From NCBI RefSeq assembly GCF_003627995.1, contig NZ_CP032707.1, positions 545,501 to 609,500 of the forward strand: a stretch of 64,000 nucleotides of DNA. Reading direction: 5' to 3'. A program made the translations under genes and the position numbers. Below are positions 27,672 through 38,226 of this stretch, one piece after another. This DNA is from Brevundimonas naejangsanensis. GTDB lineage: Bacteria; Pseudomonadota; Alphaproteobacteria; Caulobacterales; Caulobacteraceae. The notes under the pieces were generated by a model. The model did not search any database. It was not told the DNA's origin and worked only from the letters and a program-made list of their open reading frames with translations. Within the stretch, counting starts at the first letter, position 1; each line of letters opens with the position of its first letter.

Positions 27672-29189
27672 CTACTCGGCCGTCGGCGATTTTGGCCTGA
27701 AGAAGTTAGTACGTTCCACCACTCCGCTTACTAACATTTCTAGAGTGGGTACGGGATTGTCTCCCATTTTTTTAGTGTTGTTCGTTGTAACAGGTCTCTG
27801 AGAAATTTCGTGAAACACCCATGCAGCCAGTTCTTCGCCGTACGCTGGAGCTTGTTTTCTGAATCCATCAATTGAAAATGCCAAATTGTATTTGTGGCTG
27901 TATTGTTGACGCAAATCGAAAAGATTTCGATACCGCCTTGCAGAGAAAAGAGTCATCCAAAACGGAGCTAGAAGAATAATAGTTCTGGACAACACCCCAG
28001 CAACAGTAACTTCATCACCCACAGCCTTTGTTGATCCGCTACCTGACAATTCTACACCAAATACAGTGAATGGTATCTCAAATACGTATGCAGCCAACAA
28101 GAAAGTTACAAGAAATAAGCATACAATTCCAACGAAGAACCATTTCATTGCGCTATCCATGCCGCGTTGAAGGTCCCTTCGCTCGTCATCAAAAGCCTTG
28201 GCCAATCCCGCCACTGTGGCTCCGCTAACCATTTCTTCCGCGCGTTTGATTAGAGCTTCAGCTTGAACGAGATACTCATCTTGCTTGGATTTATCTTCGT
28301 CCGCACGTTTGGAAATTTGTAATATTTCGGCGCGAGTTTCGGAAAGTTCCGAAGCAAACTCAGCAAGTTTGCTTCGATCTGTTTCAGCTTCATTTGCGAG
28401 ATCGGATACATGATTCCGATGGTTAGATATTTGCTCCTCGTGGCCTTGAATATTTTCTAACGACGATGACACGGCGTCTCTCAAGGAAGAGACCTCAGTT
28501 GCTCTCTGCCGCGATTCTTCAGCGAGGCTATTGCCAGTTTCAGTGAGCGTTGTTGCCAGCCTTTCGAACTCGCCTAAACGCGCTTGGGCATTCTCATTGG
28601 CGACGAGAGCCGCATTGGTGGCTTCCTGTGCTTCGGCCAACTGAGCGGCCGCTCGTCGTGCAATCTCAGCTACGCTTTCTTCTAAGTACTCTTCAGAAAC
28701 GGAATCTGTCGAGGCGATTGGGAGCGCGGCTCCAGCAGCCCTGAGCGTCTCCAGATTGGCAAAAATTGACTCTGCCAGCTGACCGAAGTTGTACATCTCT
28801 TCGCGCGAAAGGAGCGTAACCACGCGACCGTTAGATTCGAGGCGATATGAGCGGTTTTCATCGACGAGCGCATGACAGGCGGTATCTAGCGCTTTAACTG
28901 AAACATGAAGCGCAGTAGTTGATGCCACAAGGGAGTTAATGATCGAGCTTGGTAGGTTTGAAAAACGATTGGATCGGACGTTGCGAAGGCTTCGAACTGT
29001 CCGGGTCGCTTCCAGCGTTAGTTCTAAAAGTGAAAAGCCGCGCCCCTCAATTTCCCCCATCTCCAAGAACGATTGCTTAGATCCGCTCTTGAACTCACGA
29101 AAAAATTGCGCGGAATTTGACAGCCAACCATTCATCTCGCGCAAATCATCACGCATTCGACGGACGTTTTTCTCGTGTTCCCTAAACAT
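27672..29189 (-). CDS. AT-rich orphan: coiled-coil protein with two membrane helices
   Basis: A 505-residue protein with no family that I can name with confidence. An N-terminal globular helical part (1-165) leads to a long coiled coil (about 165-325), a conserved-looking GLAKAFDDERRDL, transmembrane helices at 349-370 (FFVGIVCLFLVTFLLAAYVF) and 397-416, and a cytosolic end with QQYSHKYNLAFSIDGFRKQ. Base composition differs strongly from all neighbours (21 of 60 bases G/C in 28081-28140), with codons such as AAA, TTT, AGA and ATT that are rare elsewhere in the window. It was therefore gained by transfer. The layout of sensor-like coiled coil plus membrane hairpin recalls several phage-defence effectors, but that is inference. 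Confidence 0.88.
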   Translation of the reverse strand: MFREHEKNVRRMRDDLREMNGWLSNSAQFFREFKSGSKQSFLEMGEIEGRGFSLLELTLEATRTVRSLRNVRSNRFSNLPSSIINSLVASTTALHVSVKALDTACHALVDENRSYRLESNGRVVTLLSREEMYNFGQLAESIFANLETLRAAGAALPIASTDSVSEEYLEESVAEIARRAAAQLAEAQEATNAALVANENAQARLGEFERLATTLTETGNSLAEESRQRATEVSSLRDAVSSSLENIQGHEEQISNHRNHVSDLANEAETDRSKLAEFASELSETRAEILQISKRADEDKSKQDEYLVQAEALIKRAEEMVSGATVAGLAKAFDDERRDLQRGMDSAMKWFFVGIVCLFLVTFLLAAYVFEIPFTVFGVELSGSGSTKAVGDEVTVAGVLSRTIILLAPFWMTLFSARRYRNLFDLRQQYSHKYNLAFSIDGFRKQAPAYGEELAAWVFHEISQRPVTTNNTKKMGDNPVPTLEMLVSGVVERTNFFRPKSPTAE

Positions 29190-29322
29190 TGCCCCTCCGC
29201 GATTTCAAATCACAACGCTAGGTGATCGGCGAGACGGGGTCTAGGGAAGCTTTACCTTAGCCGCTGGCGCGTAAGACGTGTCAGGGTGCTCGGGCGCTGC
29301 ACCAAAACTACCCGGTTAGTGC

Positions 29323-29457
29323 GTGAGCCCCTACAAGCTGCTACGGCAGAGTCTCGGTGATGCTCTCGCGGCGCTGATGTCCGACGTCATGGTCAGCGTT
29401 GCGCGCGAGGAATCGGACGCGGGGCTAACCGAAGCCGCCTCGCGTCCACAGTCCTGA
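29323..29457 (+). CDS. Short orphan ORF beside the AT-rich gene
   Basis: A 44-residue frame from GTG to TGA (VSPYKLLRQSLGDALAALMS and on), amphipathic and helical in appearance. It lies in the 29190-29473 gap between the foreign gene and thiC. There is no good ribosome site. It could be a small protein or the tail of a gene lost when the foreign segment came in. Confidence 0.3.
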   Translation: MSPYKLLRQSLGDALAALMSDVMVSVAREESDAGLTEAASRPQS

Positions 29458-29473
29458 TCCCGGCGTCGGCCGG

Positions 29474-31556
<2,083 letters not shown>

Positions 31557-31607
31557 GCGCGACCCTAGCCCCTTTCGGCGCCGGGTCAAGCCGGGCGACG
31601 CGGGGGG

Positions 31608-32366
31608 CTAGAGAAGGATGCAATAGGCCTGACGCATCCTGGCGCGCGTCGCCGCGTCCAGATCGTGTGGCAGATAGGTCGCCTCCTGCCGGGTCAGGCG
31701 TAGGTCGGCGTCCGGCGCCGGGCGATGCCAGATCAGATAGCCGCATTCGTCCTGCAGCGCGTGGGACGCGACATAGTCGACGGCGCCGTAGTGCCCTGGC
31801 GGCGCGCCGGGGGGATTGGAGTACCAGGTCAGGCGGCCGATCTGGCGCTGAGTCGTCGCGCCGAGGCGGTCACGCTGGGCGCGGTTTCGGGCCGACCAGT
31901 CCTCGAGCGAGGCGCCGCCCGTCGTCGCCGCGTCGACCATCGCGAAGGCCTCGGCGTAGCGGCCGTCGTCAAGCGCGGCGAAATAGGCGTCGCTGAGGGC
32001 GGTGAGCCGAGGGTTCAGGGCCAGGGCGTCCGCTTCGCTCAGAACCGGAGCAGGCTGGATCACGGGCTCGGGCGCGGCTGGGCCGCAACGGATGTCCTGC
32101 GTGAGCGCCAGGCGGTCGGCCTGCGGCTCCGCCGTCGCGTCGGCGACCTGTTGGAGAAGTTCGAACGCATAGCGTCCGAAATGATAGCCCGCCGCGCCGC
32201 ACAGCTCCGCCGCGCGCGGGCGAAGCCGCTCGGCCAGGCGCAGGGGGTCCGTTTCATCGTCCGCCGTGATGGTCAGGCGCCAGGCGCCCGGTCCGTTCGG
32301 CTCAGCCCTTATCTGCGGATCCGCCTGCAAGGCGATCGAAGCCAGGGCGGCCAGCAACAGCGACAT
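31608..32366 (-). CDS. Secreted protein with DUF4019-like C-terminal domain
   Basis: A 252-residue protein with a signal peptide (MSLLLAALASIALQADP). The N-terminal half is probably a separate domain with cysteines at ELCGAAG and DIRCGPA. The C-terminal half (from about 120: YFAALDDGRYAEAFAMVDA, DWSARNRAQRDRLG, TWYSNPPGAPPGHYGAVDY) follows the DUF4019 pattern. The ATG at 32366 is decided by a GAGGAGGAAG site. Function unknown. Confidence 0.75.
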   Translation of the reverse strand: MSLLLAALASIALQADPQIRAEPNGPGAWRLTITADDETDPLRLAERLRPRAAELCGAAGYHFGRYAFELLQQVADATAEPQADRLALTQDIRCGPAAPEPVIQPAPVLSEADALALNPRLTALSDAYFAALDDGRYAEAFAMVDAATTGGASLEDWSARNRAQRDRLGATTQRQIGRLTWYSNPPGAPPGHYGAVDYVASHALQDECGYLIWHRPAPDADLRLTRQEATYLPHDLDAATRARMRQAYCILL

Positions 32367-32672
32367 CGGATCTTCCTCCTCGCGCTCGACAACAGAGATC
32401 GACGTTCCGTCGCAGTCAAGCATGAGAGGGGGAAGAGAGAGGGGGGGCGGCCCGGCTTCTCAGTCGGGGGGGCGTTAAGGCCGGGCCGCCACAGACGACG
32501 TCGGGGTTGGGGGGGCGTCCGACGGGTCCGACTGTGAGAACTGACAACCGCGCGGTTGGTTCCGCCGGTTTCGGCGTGTTAGCCACGATTATCGAACAAG
32601 ACTCGTTTTTCTCGCTGAACCGCCGATTTCTCGGGCCGGGCGGACCAGTCCGATACAGTAGGAGCGTTGCGC
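32367..32672. other. Gene-free divergent region with GC hairpin and G-runs
   Basis: This 306-base gap has no convincing gene. It holds an 11-base-pair stem at 32446-32456 and 32480-32490 (GGCGGCCCGGC / GCCGGGCCGCC) enclosing a run of seven G, two more runs of five and seven G, and a perfect 14-base palindrome CAACCGCGCGGTTG at 32545-32558 that could be an operator. Both flanking genes point away from it. Confidence 0.5.
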
Positions 32673-33335
32673 ATGGGCCGGATTCTGGGGGTGCTGGGGG
32701 GCATGGGCCCGGCGGCGACGCTGGCCTTCCTGACGCGGGTGCAGGCCCTGACCCCGGCGTCGCGCGACGAGGACCACATCCGCGTCATCGCCGACATCAA
32801 CCCCCAGGTGCCCAACCGCCATACCCAGCCCGAGGCGGCGGGCCGGACCCTTGGCGAGATGGCGCGAGCGCTGAAGACGGCGGGGGCCGAGATCCTGGCC
32901 ATGCCGTGCAACACGGCCCACGCCCACGCCGAGGCCATCCGCGCGGCGGGCCTGCCCTTCATCGACATGGTGGCGGAAACCGCCCGAGCGGCGGGAGCGG
33001 CCGGCGCGCGGCGCATCGGCGTCCTGGCCACGCCGGGCGGCGAGGCCCTGTATGCGGCGGCCCTGGCGGCCGAGGGGCTGGAGATGGTCGCCCCCTCCCC
33101 CGCCGATCGCGAGCGCTTCATGCGGGTGGTGTTCGGGGTCAAGGCCGGCGACCTCGGCGAGGGCCAGCGGGCGGCGATGCGCGAGATGGCCGAGGCCCTG
33201 GTCGCGGCCGGGGCCGAGGCGGTCATCGGCGGCTGCACCGAGGTGCCGCTGCTGCTGGCGGCGGAGGCGGTCCCGGTTCCACTGATCGACTCGGCCGAGG
33301 TGCTGGCGCGCGCCTGCGTGGCGGCCTGCCGCTAG
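32673..33335 (+). CDS. Aspartate/glutamate racemase family protein
   Basis: A 220-residue PLP-independent racemase. The N-terminal GVLGGMGPAATLAFLTRV is typical of aspartate racemases; the two catalytic cysteines are in AMPCNTAHAHA and GGCTEVPLLL. Aspartate racemase is favoured over glutamate racemase MurI because of the GGMGP start. The ATG at 32673 is used; a TTG two codons earlier is in frame. Confidence 0.92.
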   Translation: MGRILGVLGGMGPAATLAFLTRVQALTPASRDEDHIRVIADINPQVPNRHTQPEAAGRTLGEMARALKTAGAEILAMPCNTAHAHAEAIRAAGLPFIDMVAETARAAGAAGARRIGVLATPGGEALYAAALAAEGLEMVAPSPADRERFMRVVFGVKAGDLGEGQRAAMREMAEALVAAGAEAVIGGCTEVPLLLAAEAVPVPLIDSAEVLARACVAACR

Positions 33336-33343
33336 GGCGGCGC

Positions 33344-33637
33344 TCAGCCCTCTTCCGACGGGCCCTTCCTGCCCATCAGCGGCGCCAGCAGGCTGTTGAC
33401 CTCGTCCATCTGGCCCTGGCCGACGGCGGCGCGTTTTTCCAAAGCGGCGGCGCGGGCGGCGAGCGCCCGCGCCTTCTCGGCGCGCGGATCGTGCTCGGGC
33501 GCGGCGGCCAGGACCGGAAGACGCGCCTCCAACTCGGCGATCAGGGCGTCGAAGCGCGCCTGATTCATGGTCTCGCCCTGCTCGAACAAGGCGATGGCTT
33601 CCTCGAGAGCGGCTTCGAAAGCGGCTTGGTCAGGCAT
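33344..33637 (-). CDS. Small helical coiled-coil protein
   Basis: A 97-residue protein that is helical throughout and rich in Ala and Glu, with heptad-like stretches (FDALIAELEARLPVL, RALAARAAALEKRAAV). The ATG at 33637 is favoured by a GAGG site nine bases ahead; another ATG three codons upstream lies directly on that site. It converges on the racemase gene with an eight-base gap. Function unknown. Confidence 0.6.
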   Translation of the reverse strand: MPDQAAFEAALEEAIALFEQGETMNQARFDALIAELEARLPVLAAAPEHDPRAEKARALAARAAALEKRAAVGQGQMDEVNSLLAPLMGRKGPSEEG

Positions 33638-33759
33638 CAGGCTCATCCTCTTATGCTTACGCTTTTCAATGAGCGGAGCCCAAGGGCGGTTCCGCCTTGG
33701 CCGTGGCGCACGAACGGTTTACGGGCCAGAGATCCACTTTTCCGACGACCGGAGCGCCC

Positions 33760-34542
33760 ATGCGGACCGCCCACGCCCTCGCCCGCCCGCTGTTGATTGC
33801 CGCCCTGCTGGGCCTGGCCGCCTGCGAGCGCACCGCCTCGCCGAGGGTGACGGACGTCGCCGAGATTCAGGCGGCGGGCGCCGTCTGCGCCGTGCCGGAC
33901 GACCTGCGCCCCGCCCGCCCCTATCGCATCCCCGAGGACGAGGTCGCGGCCGACGTGCCGGTCGCCTTCAACATGCTGGCGGTCAGCTGGTCGCCCCAGG
34001 CGTGCCGCAGCGGCAAGGACTATCCCGACGCGCAGCACCAGTGCGCCGCCAACCAGTTCGGCCTGACCCTGCACGGGCTGTGGCCCAACGGCGACGGGAA
34101 CCGCCATCCGCGCTACTGCGCCGCCCCCGGCCCGGCGATGCGGGTCGAGACGGTGCGGCGGCATTTCTGCATGATCCCCTCGCCTTCGCTGCAGCAGCAC
34201 GAGTGGGCGGCGCACGGCACCTGCGGCTGGGACAGCCCCGAGGCCTATTTCGCCCAGGCGGCGAAGATGTGGGACGGGCTGAACAAGCCGGACCTGGAGG
34301 CCATCCCCGCCCAGCGCCTGACCGCCGGGGCGATCCGGGACGCCTTCGTCGCCGCCAATCCGGGCTTCCCGCGCGACGGGGTCTTCATCGCCACCACCGA
34401 CGGCTGGTTCCGCGAGGCGCGGCTCTGCTACTCGAGGGACTATCGCCCGATGCGCTGCCCGCGCGGCCTGGGCGCGCCCGACCACGAGCGGCTGCACCTG
34501 GCCCCCAAGGGCGTTCAGCCCGGCGCGCAAACCGCCGGTTAA
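33760..34542 (+). CDS. Ribonuclease T2 family lipoprotein
   Basis: A 260-residue exported RNase. The lipobox GLAAC puts the acylated Cys at 22. Both active-site segments of RNase T2 are intact: LTLHGLWPNGDG (CAS I) and HEWAAHGTCGW (CAS II), each with its catalytic His. Cysteines are numerous enough for several disulfides. Such enzymes cut RNA in the periplasm or outside the cell to scavenge nucleotides, which fits with the nucleoside hydrolase and ribokinase elsewhere in the window. A GGAG site decides the ATG. Confidence 0.93.
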   Translation: MRTAHALARPLLIAALLGLAACERTASPRVTDVAEIQAAGAVCAVPDDLRPARPYRIPEDEVAADVPVAFNMLAVSWSPQACRSGKDYPDAQHQCAANQFGLTLHGLWPNGDGNRHPRYCAAPGPAMRVETVRRHFCMIPSPSLQQHEWAAHGTCGWDSPEAYFAQAAKMWDGLNKPDLEAIPAQRLTAGAIRDAFVAANPGFPRDGVFIATTDGWFREARLCYSRDYRPMRCPRGLGAPDHERLHLAPKGVQPGAQTAG

Positions 34543-34588
34543 CCAAAACAGGCCAGCCTGACGGTCAGCCGTTCCCGCGGAGGCCGCC

Positions 34589-34966
34589 ATGTCGACCATG
34601 CTGACCCAGTCCCGCCGCCGCTCCAGCGACCATTTCCAGCCCGAGGACATGGAGCCGCAGGAACAGCGCCGCCTGCGCGGCCTGCTGGAGCAGATCGACT
34701 ACGCCGCCTATGTCGCCAACCGCGAACTGATCGGCCACGCCCTGGGCAAGGTCGACGTCGGCGCCTTCCAGAAGCTGGCCGTGCTGACCGCCCAGGCGCG
34801 GGCGCGCTGGGGGGCCGAGGCCGTGCGCCTGGCCGAGTCCGGCGCCCCGGCCACCCCCGACCAGGTGGCCCGGCTGACCTCCGCCCGCACCGCCTATGAG
34901 GAACTGGCCGAGGCTTATGACGGCCTGCGCCGCATGGTCGAGCGGGGCTATCTGCCGCTGCGATGA
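34589..34966 (+). CDS. Hypothetical helical protein
   Basis: A 125-residue soluble protein with a strong GGAGG ribosome site. It appears all-helical (RRLRGLLEQIDYAAYVANRELI, KLAVLTAQARARWG, RTAYEELAEAYDGLRRMVE). Its stop overlaps the start of the next small gene as ATGA. No family recognised. Confidence 0.65.
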   Translation: MSTMLTQSRRRSSDHFQPEDMEPQEQRRLRGLLEQIDYAAYVANRELIGHALGKVDVGAFQKLAVLTAQARARWGAEAVRLAESGAPATPDQVARLTSARTAYEELAEAYDGLRRMVERGYLPLR

Positions 34967-35121
34967 GGCGCGCCGCGACGGGGCGGCCGCAGATCTACGG
35001 CACGCAATTCGTCCGGATCGGCCAGGAGACGACGCGCGGCGCCTTCGCTCCCGACTTCATGCCCGACGCGGTGCGCGAGGCGACGGGCGTGCCGCGCCTC
35101 GCCGAGCAGACGGCGCCCTAG
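34963..35121 (+). CDS. 52-residue ORF resembling a DUF6624 C-terminus
   Basis: A short gene starting four bases inside the previous one (ATGA coupling). Its sequence GRPQIYGTQFVRIG and FAPDFMPDAVREATGVPRL is like the end of DUF6624-type proteins, where a QxYGTQ motif precedes a short helical tail. Only this tail is present, so it may be a truncated copy. Its stop overlaps the stop of the convergent gene by four bases (CTAG). Confidence 0.45.
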   Translation: MRRAATGRPQIYGTQFVRIGQETTRGAFAPDFMPDAVREATGVPRLAEQTAP

Positions 35122-36251
35122 CCCAGCGGCTGAGGCTGGGTGACGACGGGCGCGTCGGGGTCGGTCTGGGTCGGACGCGCGGGCGTCGGCCGGGGACCGG
35201 CGGGCGGCGCGGGCGGAGCGGCCTCCGGCGCGGCCGGGGCCGGGGAGGAGGTCTGAGAGGGGACCGCCTGGGCCTCGGACGACGGCGCGACCGTCACGGC
35301 CGGCGGCGCGGCGGCCGACGCCGAAGCGGGAGCGCCCGACGAAGCGCCTGATGGGGCGGCCGTGTTGAGGGCGGTCGTCGCGGCGGTCGTGCGCGCCGCA
35401 CGGGGCGCGGGGCGTCGGACGGCCGCAGGCGCCGCCGAGGAAGCTTCGCCCTGGGCCTCGACGGGAGTCTCGACGGCGACGGCCGGGACCGCATCCGGCC
35501 CGGCGTCGAGCGGAGTCTCGATCGGCGCGGGCGCCGCGACGGCAGGCGCCGCGGGCGGCGCCTCGGCGTTGGAGCGGGCCACCAGCCAGACCGCGACCGG
35601 GACGCCGACCACCGCCGCCGCCACCCCGGCGTAGAGGGGCCAGCGGCCGCGTCCCGACGCCGCGGCGCGCTTCGGAGCGGGAACGAAGACGGGCTCGGGC
35701 GCGGGCTCGACGATCGGCGGCGCGGCGACGGCGCGCGGGGCCTCGATGGGCGCAGCGGCGGCGGGCGCGGACGGGGCCGGGGCCGGGGGAGCGGCCTGGG
35801 GCGCAGGTTGAGGCGCCGGCTGGGGGGCGGACGGCGCGACGGCGGGCAAGGGACGCGGCGTCAGGTCGACGGGAGGCGTCGGAGCCTGGGGCGCGGGCGT
35901 CGGCGCCGCGGCGGGCGCGCGGCGCGGCACCAGGGAGCCGCCGAACAGATTGGCGGGGTTCGCGGCCGTGCGCGGCGACGGCGATGGCTGGACCGGGGTC
36001 GGCTGCGGGCGCGGCTGGGGCTTGGCCTGAGGCTGGGGGTGCGGCGGCATGGCCGTCAGCCGGGCCAGGCCCTCGTCGCGCGGCAGGGGGCCGACGCGAA
36101 ACACCGCCTGGGGCGGACGGCCCCAGACGATCTGGCCGCGACGGAAGGGCTCGGCCGACGACAGGCCCTGAGGCACGCCTTGGGGCACGCCTTGGGGGGG
36201 CAGGCCTTCAGGGGCGGAAGCGGCGTTCGGCTTGGACTCGGCGTCGGACAT
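35118..36251 (-). CDS. Pro/Ala-rich single-pass membrane protein
   Basis: A 377-residue low-complexity protein. A cytosolic N-terminal part contains the only non-repetitive stretch (EPFRRGQIVWGRPPQAVFRV, about 35-60), followed by about 130 residues dominated by Pro, Ala and Gln. A transmembrane helix lies at about 205-225 (WPLYAGVAAAVVGVPVAVWL), and an Ala/Pro/Ser-rich exported tail completes it. The layout resembles periplasm-spanning linkers of the TonB/TolA type but without a recognisable C-terminal domain. Function unknown. Confidence 0.75.
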   Translation of the reverse strand: MSDAESKPNAASAPEGLPPQGVPQGVPQGLSSAEPFRRGQIVWGRPPQAVFRVGPLPRDEGLARLTAMPPHPQPQAKPQPRPQPTPVQPSPSPRTAANPANLFGGSLVPRRAPAAAPTPAPQAPTPPVDLTPRPLPAVAPSAPQPAPQPAPQAAPPAPAPSAPAAAAPIEAPRAVAAPPIVEPAPEPVFVPAPKRAAASGRGRWPLYAGVAAAVVGVPVAVWLVARSNAEAPPAAPAVAAPAPIETPLDAGPDAVPAVAVETPVEAQGEASSAAPAAVRRPAPRAARTTAATTALNTAAPSGASSGAPASASAAAPPAVTVAPSSEAQAVPSQTSSPAPAAPEAAPPAPPAGPRPTPARPTQTDPDAPVVTQPQPLG

Positions 36252-36358
36252 TCGGTCTCCGGCGCCGGGGGGCGCCCATCAGGTCGAAAGGCGAGGAAGG
36301 CGCGAAAGTGAGCGGGGAGTTCGGCGCTTTCGTGACACGCGCCCCGCCGTTTTCGACC

Positions 36359-37125
36359 TCAGTTCTTCAGACGATAGCCCGTCTTGAAGATCCAGCCCAC
36401 CACCCCCAGGCAGGCGAAGAAGAAGCCCAGCGTCGCCGTCAGGCTGAGGCCCACGCTGACGTCGCCGATGCCGTAGAAGGCCCAGCGGAAGCCCGAGATC
36501 AGATAGACCACCGGGTTGAACAGGGCCACGGTGCGCCAGCCCTCGGGCAGCATGTCGATCGAATAGAAGGCGCCGCCCAGGAAGGTCAGGGGGGTGATGA
36601 TCAGCATGGGCACGAGCTGAAGCTGCTCGAAATTCTGCGCCCATATGCCGATGATGAAGCCGAACAGGGCGAAGGTGGTCGAGATCAGAATCAGGAAGGC
36701 CAACATCCAGAAGGGGTGCAGGATGTGCAGCGGCACGAACAGCGCCGCCGTGGCCAGGATGATCAACCCCAGGACCGCCGACTTGGTCGCCGCCGCCCCG
36801 ACATAGGCCAGCACGATCTCGAGCGAGGACACTGGGGCCGACAGGATCTCGTAGATGGTGCCGGTGAATTTCGGGAAGTAGATCCCGAACGACGCATTGA
36901 AGATCGACTGGGTGAACAGGCTGAGCATGATCAGCCCCGGCACGATGAAGGCGCCGTAGGCGACGCCGCCGACCTCGGTCATGCGGCTGCCGATGGCCCC
37001 GCCGAAAACGACGAAATAGAGCGACGTCGTGATGACCGGCGTCACCAGCGACTGCCACAGGGTGCGCAGTGAGCGGGCCATCTCGAAGCGGTAGATGGCC
37101 CAGACGCCGTAGCCGTTGAAGCGCA

Positions 37126-37129
<4 letters not shown>
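36359..37129 (-). CDS. ABC-2 type transporter permease
   Basis: A 256-residue inner-membrane protein with six helices and the ABC-2 pattern ([66 protein letters not shown]). It matches the YadH-like branch. Its ATG overlaps the ATPase stop by four bases, so the two form one exporter. The substrate cannot be told. Confidence 0.94.
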
Positions 37130-38067
<938 letters not shown>

Positions 38068-38133
38068 GTTCAGACCTCTCCTGGCGGCGTCAGAGTTAGA
38101 CAGGCCTTGAAGGCGCGCTCAAGGGGGAGCTGA

Positions 38134-38162
38134 CGACCCCTCTCCCGCCGGGAGAGGGGTCG
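38134..38162. repeat. Perfect short palindrome
   Basis: Fourteen-base arms (CGACCCCTCTCCCG and inverse) with a one-base centre, between divergent ABC ATPase and sugar dehydrogenase genes. It resembles half of a larger palindromic element. Confidence 0.7.
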
Positions 38163-38226
38163 ATAGGACGAGCAGCCAGCTCCTATAGGCAGTATAGTTC
38201 GGCGCGAACCGCACAGGACGACCGTC

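Noticed and set aside
26697..29457. Prophage
   Set aside because: Apart from one terminase-like HTH and one AT-rich gene there is no integrase, capsid, tail or lysis gene and no attachment repeats.
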